NCBI GenBank assembly: GCA_016858145.1
Contig: JAEHOE010000001.1
Span: 2,294,001 to 2,358,000, forward strand
From: Edaphochlamys debaryana
Taxonomy: Eukaryota > Chlorophyta > Chlorophyceae > Chlamydomonadales
Length of the DNA: 64,000 nucleotides
Direction: 5' to 3'
The notes under the pieces were generated by a model. That model was not told the DNA's origin and made no database searches. It saw only the letters and a program-made list of their open reading frames with translations. Both the position numbers and the translations under genes were made by a program. The first letter of the stretch is position 1. Every line of letters starts with the position of its first letter. This document shows, piece by piece, positions 12,001 through 22,800 of the stretch.

Positions 12001-13183
12001 AGCGGGAGTAGGACGGTGTCGAGGACGGCAGCGCTGACACTAGCGGCGGGGCTTGGTCGTGGGCAGCGGGCGTACTGAAGGCGCCAGAGCTGGACGCACT
12101 CCAGCCCACCGCTGCCACTGCAGGCTCTTGCTCGGCAGCGGAAAGGGCGGCGACCAGCTGCATCCGAGCGGCTCTTGCGAACGCGGCGGTGACGGGGGCG
12201 GCCAGCGCGAAGGCGTCGGTATCGGAGGCCCCGCTGAGTGCGTACGGCAGGGCCGCCGGGACTTCGGCAGAGGACGGCTGCCGAACCGCTGCGACGGGCC
12301 GGGACGGCGTGAAGGGATACGGGAACGGTGAGGGCGAGGCCTCAGGTGAGGGCGCGGTTTGCAGGAGCGCCTCGCACGACTCTGGCGGGGGAGAGTCCGT
12401 CGCATGGGCCTGCCGCCTGGGCTGCGGCGACGGCGGCGTGGCAGGCGCCTCTGCCTGGGCCCCCGCACTGGCGCCGGCAGCGGAAGGCTGCAGGGGCGTG
12501 ATCACAACGAGCTGTCCGGCGGGCTGCACTGGCGGTAGCGTGATGGGCGACGGTCGGGCCTTGTTGCGCCGCTGACGCGACGCCGTCGGCGTTGGCGAGG
12601 CGGCGGCCACTCCCGGTGCGGGGATGGACGGCGTGGGCGGCGGCACCGCGCCGTGGGACGGACCCGGGCAGTCTTGCGCGCCGCCCTCGCTGCGGCTGAG
12701 GCCCTCGGTGCGGCCCACGGGCTCGCCGCTCTTTCCGCCCATCGCTGCGGCGCCGCCACCGCCGCCGCCGCCGTTGGCGCTGGAGCACCGCTCCATGGTC
12801 GCGGGGCCCGGGCTGGCGCAAGCGGCTGACGTGGCGCTCGCAGAAGAGGACTTGGCCAGGAGACGAGGCGTCGGCGCGCCGGCTGTGGCGGCCGTCTGCT
12901 TGCGCGGCGTGGAGCTGATCACGGGGTGTGACAAGGGAAGGGAGGCTGCTGACGGCTTGCGTGTCAAGCCACTGGTAGGGGGACCAGTGCTGCGGGCGCT
13001 GCGGGTGCTGCTGCGGCTGTGCTGCGACTCGTCGCTGAAAGGCTCTGGCTGTGATGAAGAAGCGACTGGGCAGGACGAGGCCTCATCATCTGGAGTTTGC
13101 CGAGTAAAGAGCTGGGCCCACCAGGACTGGCGGGGTGGTGATGGCTGAGGCGCAGGTGCCTCGGTTTCGTTGGAGTCAGCCAT
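9073..13183 (-). CDS. Large low-complexity protein with degenerate C-terminal RING finger
   Basis: Two exons, 13183-10037 and 9906-9073, joined in phase 0 by a 130-base GTAAGG...CAG intron, give about 1326 residues. The start is the first in-frame ATG, in good context; the open frame extends upstream only without an ATG. Residues 1 to about 1230 are mostly Ala/Ser/Pro/Gly low-complexity sequence, with a short Gln run after the splice and one Glu/Ala-rich helix (AELVAHVERAERARAEAEAE). Near residue 1241 a RING-like module starts with LCFVCMEAEIQLAFHH and resumes after a roughly 30-residue Gly-rich insert as LHSGVCRAC...CPLC. The spacing is C-x2-C, then H-x3-C-x2-C and C-x2-C. RING proteins are usually E3 ubiquitin ligases, but the third zinc-binding Cys is not obvious here. 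Substrates and location are unknown. Confidence 0.75.
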
Positions 13184-13613
13184 TGCGGCAGTCCAGCGTG
13201 AGCCGCTGCGGCCGTTGGCTGAGGTGCCTCCTGCGGGGCATGGTGCAGGGTGGGCAGCCAAGGACGTCAACGCAGGGAAGGCACACAGGCGATACCGTGA
13301 AGACAATACAGAAACTATTCAGGCCTGAGGCCAGGTCAGGCAGCACCGCTAGCGCACCTGTTCTGTGGGGGTCGTCTTCTGCTGGCACCTCGGGCGGCTC
13401 TTGAGACGCGGGGGGCGACACCGCCGCCACCCATCTGGCCAGCCTCCGCACCGCTGCTCGCTGAGTGGTTGCGCGGACGTGCCTCGCGCGGCGAGCCTGT
13501 AGCAACACACAGGCAGTGACTGGTGTGGTACTTGAGGCCCGAAGCACGTGCGACTGTCAAACACCGCAGGGTTGACATGTCGCCGCAAACGGCTGCCCCT
13601 GCGTTCCGCCGCT
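13184..13613. other. Intergenic region upstream of the RING gene
   Basis: About 430 bases that hold the 5' UTR and promoter of the RING gene and the 3' end of the next minus-strand gene. No TGTAA, TATA box or coding exon was found. Confidence 0.5.
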
Positions 13614-14382
13614 CTACGCAACGCCCCGGCCGCCACCCCGCACCTGCTGCTGGTTCCTGGCAAGCATTGCGAGCGCCAGCCCCAGCGCCGCTGCACAGCC
13701 CTTGGAGGCCAGCACCAGCAGGTCCACGGGCTGGCTCCCTTTCTTGGCCGTTGGTGGGTCGGCTCCCGCCAGGTCAGCGTCGCCACCGTCAGCTGTCCGG
13801 GCCAGCGGAAGAGGCTGTCTGGGCACTGGTAAGGGCGGCGGAGGCGATCGGGGACCGCCGACAGCGGGCTTCGTGCAGGACGGTTGGGGCCCAGGGCCGG
13901 GGGCTGGGCAGGAGCTGGGTTCTGGAGGGGGTGCAGGGGCTCTGCCGGCCCCGCAGCAGGAAGGAGCTGGGGCTGGGGCTGCGCTGCTGGGGCCGTCCGA
14001 CGGCGGTTCTCCGCCGCCGTGTGAGCCATCCGCGAAAGGCGGTTCTGGAGTGGGTGCCCCGCACCCGCACTGGGGTTGAGGAGCTGGTGGGAGGGGTGTG
14101 CCGCACTGCATGTGCGAAGGAGGTGGAGCTTCTCCCCCGCATTGAGGTGCCAGCGGCGGTGGAGGCGGCGTGGCACAGCCACAGTTGGGCGGCGCGGGCC
14201 TTGGGGAGAGCATGGGAGTGAGGGGGGGAGAGCAATGTAGCTGACCATGTAAGCGAACGTCTTCACGCAAGCTGGGCCTCGCCGTCCCCCGCTCACGTGC
14301 AGCTGTCGGGCGGGGGTTGACAGCCGCAAGCCGGCGGAGACACCGTCTCCATAGCACCTTCTTCATCCTCGTCCCAAGACTC
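13614..14382 (-). CDS. Cys/Pro-rich protein of unknown function, 5' end unresolved
   Basis: Two well-supported minus-strand exons, 14382-14297 and 14199-13614, join in phase (2+1) through a GTGAGC...AAG intron. The first reads ESWDEDEEGAMETVSPPACG onward. The second repeats proline-rich spacers with Cys pairs (CGCQPPP, NCGCATPPPPP, QCGCGAPTP, SCCGAG) and ends in a hydrophobic stretch (residues around DLLVLASKGCAAALGLALAM) before a short basic tail and stop at 13614. The C-terminal hydrophobic run could be a membrane anchor. Recurring CGC pairs could bind metal or form disulfides, but I recognise no family. The gene must extend further upstream because the 14382 exon starts at an acceptor (TCTGCAG). 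A likely preceding exon ends at 14584 with SERMRD before GTGAGC, in matching phase 0; beyond that the model is unclear. Confidence 0.5.
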
Positions 14383-14940
14383 CTGCAGACGTGGGGAACG
14401 GCGGTCACCGCGAGGCAGAGTCGGGCAGAGCTCCAGCTCAGACGCGAGTGCAGCGCTCAAAACTGGGTGTAGTTGGTTCCGCTCGGCTGGCCGGGGGGAC
14501 GGGGGTCAGCCAGCGAATCAGGTCATGCTGTTCAGGAATTCCCAGCCCCGTCGTCGGGTGGCCGTTTAAGAAAAGGTGCTCACATCCCGCATGCGCTCAG
14601 AGATGTCAATTTCCGCCGGCCGGTGCTTACGACTGATATGCTCAGCGGCGTGGTCCGTGTGTGCGGAGTGGGCGGTCGCCGCGTCCTAGCCCTGCGCTGC
14701 GCCGCGGACGAGGGCCCAGACGACTGAGCAAGCCGACTCGTGGCTGGCGAAGCGCAGCCGCAAGTGGCCGGCGCCGAAGACCCACAGCTGGAATTTCCTG
14801 CAGACGGCGGTCCAAAGGGCGTCGGACGGCGAGTCCGCTGCACCGGGCAATGCAATGGGAAGGACAGCCGCGAGCAAACTTGGCAGCCCCTCTTCTTAGA
14901 CACCCCCAGATGGCCTAACCATTAGCAGGAAGCGATAGGA
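14383..14940 (-). other. Probable upstream exons of the Cys/Pro-rich gene, not resolved
   Basis: On the minus strand one frame is open and coding-like from about 14877 to 14686 (DALWTAVCRKFQLWVFGAGH... ALVRGAAQG), hits a TAG, and continues in the same frame as DAATAHSAHTDHAAEHISRK to ...SERMRD at 14584, followed by GTGAGC. The stop would have to be removed by a small intron (acceptor GGGCTAG) or mark a broken or misassembled exon. No ATG with a good context was fixed. Confidence 0.3.
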
Positions 14941-15747
14941 GAAGCAGAACGGCCACGACGCCAAGCCCCAGTCGCGGGCGACCGAGCGCCATCTATCTCC
15001 ACGCCCGCAGGCAGAAACCGCAGTGGTCAGCGACTGTTTGTGCGTGCCCAGTGCACTATGGTAAGTTGTCAGGCCCAGCCAGCAGCCGGCTGGCCAGGCC
15101 AAAGTAAGAAAGCAAGGCTAGCTGCAAGCCCTTGTTTGCCGGCCTGCGCGTATCATATACGCAAACGTAGAGCACTGTGGTCGCACTATGTATACTATTG
15201 AAGTGTTAAAGGAAGCAGAGTCGCACGCCTCGAGGCGTAGAGACGGCAGGCCAGAATGACCGGCCTCGAAGAGCGGGAGCGTCCAGATCGGGAAGTTTTG
15301 GCTCTGCCCTCGGACCCCACCACTTGCGGGACCTCTCGCACCCTCCTATTGCGAGACGAGTCTGTAGGGAGCGCACTGCCGCGTTGGCCATCCGCGTCCT
15401 GGCTCCCCCCTTCGGCTCCGGCTCCAAACCCCTCAGTTTCCCCCTGTTCCCCTTCCATCGCCCGACGCAGCTACGGTATTGACGTGTTGCCCCCCAGCCA
15501 CCTTTGCCAGCGATAGAGTCTCGTCTTGCTTCTCCTCCCTTCACCAGCCAACTTACTGTGATGGTTTGCGATGAACCCGGGTGGACTTGCGATGCGTGCA
15601 GACGCTCGCGGGTTGTCCCCCGCAGCTCAATTTGAGGGCCGCAGCACATCTTGCATGACACAAACGCAAAGCAGACAAGCGAACACAAAACACGTTCATA
15701 CAGACGACTGCAACGGTGCATGGCGCGAAACTCGGCACCAAGCAGAT
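14941..15747. other. Intergenic, divergent promoters (Cys/Pro gene and GT47-A)
   Basis: No convincing gene. It lies between the unresolved 5' end of the minus-strand Cys/Pro-rich gene and the start of GT47 copy A. Some AT-richer patches (for example around 15155-15210) may be promoter sequence, but no defined element was seen. Confidence 0.4.
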
Positions 15748-18700
15748 ATGTTCAATAGCGGACGGCTTCTGTTGCTTACTGCGCTCATCGCTTTGTTGCC
15801 GCAGCCCTCGTTGCAACGAGGGCAGTTCTTTGAGAGATGGTTCGGGCAGCCGGGACCAACGCGGAGGTCGCTGATAGGATTCCCGCTTCCTGAGGGCGTC
15901 TTCTACCAACTGAAAGGAGTAACGTTTGAGCCTGGTGGGCCTGGCGGATGAGGGAGGACCTGCCGCGGGTGTTGCGCTCAGGGCCCGACCCCTGCTCTGC
16001 CCAGGCTCTGCCCTGCCCGACCCCCTGCCCTGCCTGCCGTGCTCGCAGAGGCCCCCAATGCCACGGCTCTTGTTTACGAGGAATCTGTCCCTGAGGCCAC
16101 CGATGCAGGTATGCGCTGGGCCGGCAGAACGGTGGGCTATGCCAAGTATCATCCTAGCCCATGCCTCCGCCCTCTTTGTCCAACACCCAGCCCTCCACAA
16201 GCGCTGTGCCGTCTCCAAGGGCACCTGGTGCGGCGAGTACATCCGCCAGACGCCCCTCCCCTCCCGCCCCGTGCCCCGGGGCAGCAAGGACTGCCCCAAC
16301 GCCTGCTCGGGCTGGGGCACGTGCGACCACGACACGGGGTTCTGCCTGTGCCCAGCAGGTGGGTTGAGGGGGGGAGGGGTTGAGGGGGGTGCGGTCGGGG
16401 ATTTAGAACTGTAGAATCAAGTATGAGCGGAGGGCAGACAAGATGCCACACAGAGTGGCGTCGGCTTGTTCAACTACGGTGGACCGGATGATAGGCTGGT
16501 GACAACCGCGGACCCGTTCCCGAGGGACAGGCCCTCAGCATGGGATAGCGGTACAAGGGAACACGGGCCCACGTGTCCAAGTGGCTTGCGGGCCCGGGCA
16601 GCAGCAGAACCGTGCCGGGGCTGTCGCGACAGCTCTCGTTCCACCACACAAGGACCTACTGCTGATGTTGGGTATCGGGCAGCCACTGAACGCCCACACG
16701 CCGGCCCTTGCCCACTCGGCCCCCAATTCCACGTCGCCTACGTACGCCAGGTCGCGGAGGGCCGGACTGCGGGCAGGAGGTGAAGCGGCCCTGCACAAAC
16801 CGCTATCGGACAGCGAACGAAATCAACCAGACTGAGCCGGCGGTGGGTCTTCGCGGCTTGGCAGGGGCCAGCTGATTGTGCAATGACGAGCCGGTGTCGC
16901 TGTATGGGAGCCCTGGACATCTCCGATGACACCCCACGGGATGTGGGTCGGGGCCTAGAGCAACCGATGGGGCTTTCGAGTGAAGCACAAACGACAACGC
17001 GCCGAGCATAGGCGACCGACCCATGCTTGTGGCTGTGTTTAATGTGTTGGCTGTGCTTGGGGTGTCAGCAAACAACGACTGCGCGACCCTGACCACACGC
17101 TCTCGCCTCGTCCGTGGGCGCTGCAGAGCTCCCTGGGACCCGACGGCCTGGACCTAGGGACGTCGGTGGAAGGCTGGACGGCGTCTCGATGCTTTGGTGG
17201 GTAGACGCTTGACGGGAAAAGGGCGAACGGCGCAAGGCAGCAGGGCGGACGGTGGCCCTGGGCCTGCCATTGCCGGAGCTCACACGGGCAGAGGGCCGTC
17301 GCTGGGGGGCCTGCAGGGCAGGGCAGAGGAGACCAGCACAGACGTAATGGCGATTGGGGTGGTGGTCCAGTAGTGGCGCCCGTGTACTACGTCCTGCCCT
17401 GACAGGTTACTGTGATACCGACACGGCTGGTTGCTACTGCGGCTGGGGGAAGTACCGCCGCATCCCCGCACCGCCCGGCTCGCCGCCATGGACCCCCCCG
17501 GTGCAGCATGGCCGTACTATGGCAGATTATTGCCAGCCTAAAGCTGTGAGCGGGCTTGCATGCGGACAGGATGGGGTGTGAGGTAGATAGAAGGCCCCAT
17601 CAGACTATGACCCCGAGCATCGTCGTCCCTCGGCTGCAGGACAAAGACAACAAGCCATCGTTTCATCCCAATTCCGGAATCACTTGGGAACAGGTACGTG
17701 CCCCGGATGAGGTGCCCCGGATGCGGTGTCGCAGATGTGCTCCGGGCATGGCACCCTACAGGCTCGGACGCCTTGCCTGCACTTTGACGGCGTTTGCTGA
17801 CGTTGGCACTCGCGGTCGTACAGATCTACGGCGACAACGGGTGGTGCAACGCGCAGCAATCGACCATCCAGTAAGCAGGGATTCGCGCGCCCGCAATGGT
17901 TGGGGTCCCGAGCCGCCTGCAGTCCTCCACCGCATCTCCTGCCCCAACAGGTGCTCCTGCCACCAGGAGATCGCCACCCCCTGCGACGGCTCCGTCCCCA
18001 TGGAGCAGACCTGCCTCAACCAGTGCAGCGGCCACGGGGACTGCCACATGGGGTACTGCAGGTAGGGGCTGCGGCCGGTAGCAAGGGGCGGGGCAGCATG
18101 AGGGATGGAAGAAGGGAAGGCCGAAGGAGCGCAGGGGCCAGGCGAGGGCTTGCTGAGGACGTGCTCGCGCCTGCGTGCCTCCACCCTCCCAGGTGCTTGG
18201 AGGGTTGGTACGGATCAGACTGCAGCCGCAAGAAGGCGGGCAGCCCCATGGAGCCGGGTGAGCCCTCATGCATGCATCGGGAGCGCTGGTGGTTGGGCTC
18301 CTGTGAGGCGGTCCGTGGTGCTGTACGCACAGCATGCTGGTACCGGCTTGTGCGTTGGCTCATGGTAGCGGTGTGCTGGGCGCCTTCTTCTTACAGGCGT
18401 TCAGGCCACGCGGCCGTGGATCGAGAGGCTCGTCACCATCCCGCCGGCTGCCATGGAGACCCCGCCAAAGCCCACGCGGCCCCGCCCCCTCATCTACGTG
18501 AGCGCTATGGGCGGCGCTTGCTGTGGACAGACTGGGGTGCAGCGCAGGGCGCTGCGACACGGAATCAAGGGGTGTTGCGGCCCTCGCTAGCTCCTCCTGG
18601 TTTTGCGCCGCGGTGCTGCCTTCGCAGCTCCCTACGTCACACGAATTGCCCCGCCTGCCCAGGTCTACGACGTGCCAGCCGACTACACCACGCGCATGCT

Positions 18701-21696
18701 GCAGTACCGCCTCATCGGGTGCGTAGACTAAACTCACAACGGGCTGACCCCACCACGCCACCACCGGTCCCCCACCCCTCGATCCCTTGCCATCGCCGCC
18801 GCCCCAGCCCGTCAGCCGCTGGGATACGGCTCACTTTGCATAGACGGGCCGCCGCCCTTTCCGCCCGGCCATGCCCTCAGGCAAGCCTGCTTGTACCGCC
18901 GCTTCCACGAGGGCAACCATACCTCCTTTACGTCCTGGACCTACTCCATTGAGTCCTACCTGCACGAGGCGCTGCTGACCAGCGAGCACAGGTGCGTGCG
19001 GCAGCCAGGTGGGGCGCTGACAATCAAAGCACGCAAGGAGTCTCGGCAGGCCCATGTGCGGTGTGGCTTGTTGCCTTGTCGGCGGTCGCGTGATGGAGGC
19101 CCGGCATGTGCCGGGAGCACTAGCGAGCTGGTCGAGGGCCCGTGGTACCAGTGCCAAGATGGCGTGTCGGGGGCTGGCACCGACTCGTAGGCACGGCATG
19201 GGTGCATCTATGTATCCGTGACCCTGGCGCTGTTGCGGCTGTGCAGGACGTTTGACCCCGAGGAGGCCGACTTCTTCTACGTTCCCGTCTACGTCACCTG
19301 CTATTTCTGGCCGATCATGGGCTACGCTGATCACCCCTGGTACCACTCCCCGTACGGTGCGTCGCTGCACGCCGGCCGCAGCACTTGTCGCTCTTCTATC
19401 TGACAACTCGCTAGCCAGCCGCCCGGCAAGCCACGCCTCCGCAGTGCGCTCTCATCGCTCTGCCTTTTCCCTCTCTCCTCGCCCACCCTCTCCGCTTTTC
19501 CCGCCCGCCTGCCCAGGCTTCCGAGTGATGCACGGCGCCAACCTCGTCCGGGAGGTGTGTCAATAGGTGCTCCTCTCGGGCGTTCCGTGGGCTAAGACTG
19601 TGTGTGCTGTATGTCTGTCCATGCCGTACGCCGTGTCCATGCGTCCTATCGTGTATTTTGGCCGTAACCTCAACCAGGTGCACGAGTGGGTCAAGACTGC
19701 GCTGCCGTACTGGAAGCGGCGCGGGGGCCGCGACCACATCTGGCTGTTTGCGGCGGACGAGGGCGCCTGTTGGGCGCCCACGGAGATCTTCAACACCAGC
19801 ATCATGCTCACACACTGGGGGCGCATGGACCTAAACCACACCTCCAACACCGCATACCTCGCGGTGAGAGCCGAGCCCGCTCAGTGCTTGCATCGGGCGG
19901 GTTTTGACGGGGGGCGCTGCCGTCGTCAAGGCCCTTCTGTGTATGATGGGCAGCGAAACGCCACGCCGTCACGCGAAACACATATACCTGCCTTAGCTGG
20001 GTCCTGCACGCGTCAAACGGACGCCGCACGGCGGGCCTTGGCCCCACACAGCCCGAGCTCCCCGCGGCCTCCCTTTGTGGCCCCACAGGATAACTACAAC
20101 GGCCCGCTCGCACCTGAATTCCTGCCCTGGAAGGGCCTCGACTTCCAGGAACACATCAAGGGCCACCCCTGCTACGACCCCAAGAAGGTGGGGCGACAGT
20201 GCCGGTTGCTCAAGCCATGGGGTGCGCACTCCACCGCACTGAGCGCCAAGCCACGCCCTCCGCGTGCTTCGATGCGCGTGTTCTTGCAGGACCTGGTCAT
20301 CCCCGCCTGGAAGCCACCTGATCACTACAAGCAATCGCCCCTGATGGGCGCGCCTCCCGTTGAGGTGAGCGAAGGGCGGCGCCGGTTGCCGCGCGCAGCG
20401 CTCAGCAAGGGCTGGTCGAGTAACACACCCCTGGATTGGTTCCCACGCCCGGTCCCCCGCAGCGCGACATCTTGCTGTACTTCCGAGGAGAGGTGGGCTC
20501 CAACCGCTTGGAGCACTACAGCCGCAAGATCCGGCAGCGGATGTTCAAGTGGGTTCCGCTCGGGGGTTGCGGGGGTTGCGCGCGGGTCGACCTTCACTCG
20601 GGAATAGCGGTGACGGTCCGCACACGCCCGCCGCACTGACCCCTGCCACGCAGGCTCGCCTATGAGAACAAGTGGTGGGACAAGCACAAGATCCTCATCG
20701 GTGCCAGTGGCCAGGTGGGCGGCAGCTACAGCGAGCAGCTGGCGAGGTCCAAGTTCTGCCTCGTGGCACCAGGTGAGGCGCTCGGGGCCAGTCCAGAACT
20801 GCGGTGAGGTATCAGGGGCCTGGTGATGGGGCTTGCCTGCCCTGCGTGTCAAGCTCCATGGTCCCCCCCGAGCCGAGGGGGCGGGATTGTGCGTGACATC
20901 TTGGACCCATGCTTCGCGTCCGCTCTGCTAGCGTGTGTGTGCCCTGGCAGTATATGCCAGCTAGCGAGCATCCTTATGCCCCTTTCCCCTCAAGGTGATG
21001 GCTGGTCCACGCGCGCGGAGGACGCCATCGTTCACGGCTGCGTGCCCCTAATCGTGATGGACGAGGTGCATGGCGTGTACGAATCCATCCTTGATTATGC
21101 CTCATTCTCCATCCGCATCCGCGAGTCGGCCCTGGAGGCGGTGCCGGACATCCTCAACGCCGTAACGCCCGCACAGCTGGCCAAGATGCAGAGGCACCTG
21201 GCCAAAGTCTGGCACAGGTGCGCCAAACGAGGCCATTTCTTGACGGGGGGCTGCCTGTGGAGGAATCGATCCTCGCTAGCTTCGCAGCTATGCGTGTCCC
21301 TGCATTCCTCACTGCGTCACCCGGCACCTGGTGTCGGCTCCGACCACGCTTGCGTCTGCTTCACCATGCCCAGCCGGCGCCACACTCCTGCACGTGCACC
21401 GCCGGCCACTGCCCAAGCCGGAACTAAACTCCTTTTTGCTTAGCTTCATCTGAAGATTGTGAACCCCTTGCTGGCCTTTGTGCAGGTTCACCTACACTAC
21501 AGGCCGTGTGATGAAAGAAGCCGTGAAGCGGGTGATGCTGGACAACCTGGATGCCGGCCATTCGCCCAATGCGCCCCGGGGGCAAGTGCGCTCAGACCAC
21601 CCCTTTCAGCGCCACACGTCCTTCCCCTTTGAGGACGATGCCTTCGGTACCATCATGCAGTGGCTCTACCACCGGATACCGTTCACGCGGGGATAG
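15748..21696 (+). CDS. EGF-exostosin glycosyltransferase GT47, copy A
   Basis: Twenty-two exons: 15748-15934, 16049-16108, 16191-16358, 16751-16842, 17127-17196, 17406-17545, 17640-17693, 17824-17870, 17951-18061, 18193-18257, 18397-18497, 18663-18718, 18881-18991, 19247-19356, 19517-19554, 19678-19863, 20089-20187, 20290-20364, 20463-20548, 20654-20772, 20995-21217 and 21486-21696. All phases fit, giving 802 residues. Order: signal peptide or anchor (FNSGRLLLLTALIALLPQ), EGF-like module 1 (CSGWGTCDHDTGFCLCPAG, about 120-137), a further Cys-rich part (GYCDTDTAGCYCGWGKY), EGF-like module 2 (CSGHGDCHMGYCRC, about 297-312), then exostosin (about 360-735) with the donor-site-like signature AEDAIVHGCVPLIVMDEV. 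GT47 enzymes transfer sugars to glycans in the Golgi; donor and acceptor here are unknown. It has two introns (17694-17823, 19555-19677) whose positions are not shared with the other copies. Confidence 0.88.
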
Positions 21697-22800
21697 GCGA
21701 GATGCCGACGTAGGCCGCAACAGCAAGCTGCGTACTGGGGTGTGGGGGGTTGGCCGTCTGTGGCATCCGAGTGCTGTGCGCCGCTGTGGCTGGAGTGGGT
21801 TGAGGGGCAGGAAGCAGGGCAGTGGGGGGTGGGTCGTGTCTGCAGCCGCAGCGAGGCATAACGTGGGAGTACTGCAGGTGAGCGGCTGGGTGGCATTCGG
21901 GGCGAGGTTGGCAGCAATAGAGCTAGACGTGCGCAGGATTTATGCATTATGCGATGGGGAAGTCTTCATGCTGCTTCATGATACCGAATTGAGCCTGCCG
22001 CTTGACCGGTTGGTGCTCGATCACGCTGGGGAGCATACTGTGAATGGGCGGGGCCTGATGATCCGGGACGACCGACGGGATGATCCGGAGCCTATTCATG
22101 TGTACGTCAGCGTGCCGGTACAGGTCCGGGTTTGTGAGACAGAGGCACGCCAGTTTCGGCAGAAGTGCTGCGTGAATGGCAATTGTCGTGAAGTCAGGAG
22201 AGGAAGGAGGCGCACAGATCTGAAGGCTTGCCAGAGCGAGGGGTTAGCACCCCTGTGGGAAAGCGCACGGCCCCCCGGGCGGCCTGTGCTCTGGCGAAAG
22301 CCCTGGTTGCATGGTCACCGCGTCACTGCGGGTTGCACCTACCAGTCCCCGATTGTTCGGAAAGGAACCTGGGTCTGCACTTTGCTGGCCTGCTTTTCGC
22401 GTCTGCCAGTTCCCCTTCCCCCGGGCGGCCCAGGGTCAATGGAGCTGTCTGGGGCCCCCTGACGCGTTGTAAGTCCCGCTGACGCTCCTGGTTGCCTACC
22501 CGCTCGGCAACCAGGCCCCAGCACATTTGGGCCAATGAACTAGTCTCAGATGCCGGTGTGAATTCAGCCCCCGCAGACCTGCTTGCGGATCTGGGCCGGT
22601 GCCGTCCCGCCAAAACGTGTACTGCACATGATGCCACACGGACGCGTCCAGAGAGACGCATGCCGCGCAAGCAGCGGTGAGACTGTAGCTGTAAGCCCTC
22701 ATAACCAGCGTGTCGCTTGTGACAGTGGCTGCAGCAGGCGCGTGCCGCACATAGGGATGTCGCCGCTTATGTAGCCCGCCATAGCGCAAGCCACGTTAAC
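21697..22800. other. GT47-A 3' UTR and GT47-B promoter region
   Basis: No gene supported. Open frames at 21551-22462 and elsewhere overlap without motifs. Two TGTAA elements (22468-22472 and 22690-22694) are candidates for the GT47-A poly(A) signal; the rest should hold the GT47-B promoter. Confidence 0.5.
22468..22472 (+). terminator. Candidate TGTAA poly(A) signal of GT47-A
   Basis: First TGTAA after the GT47-A stop, about 770 bases downstream. A second one at 22690-22694 is an equal alternative. Confidence 0.4.

Noticed and set aside
13184..13306. Upstream extension of the RING protein by 41 residues
   Set aside because: The extension has no ATG (the frame begins with TTG); the first ATG is at 13183 in good context.
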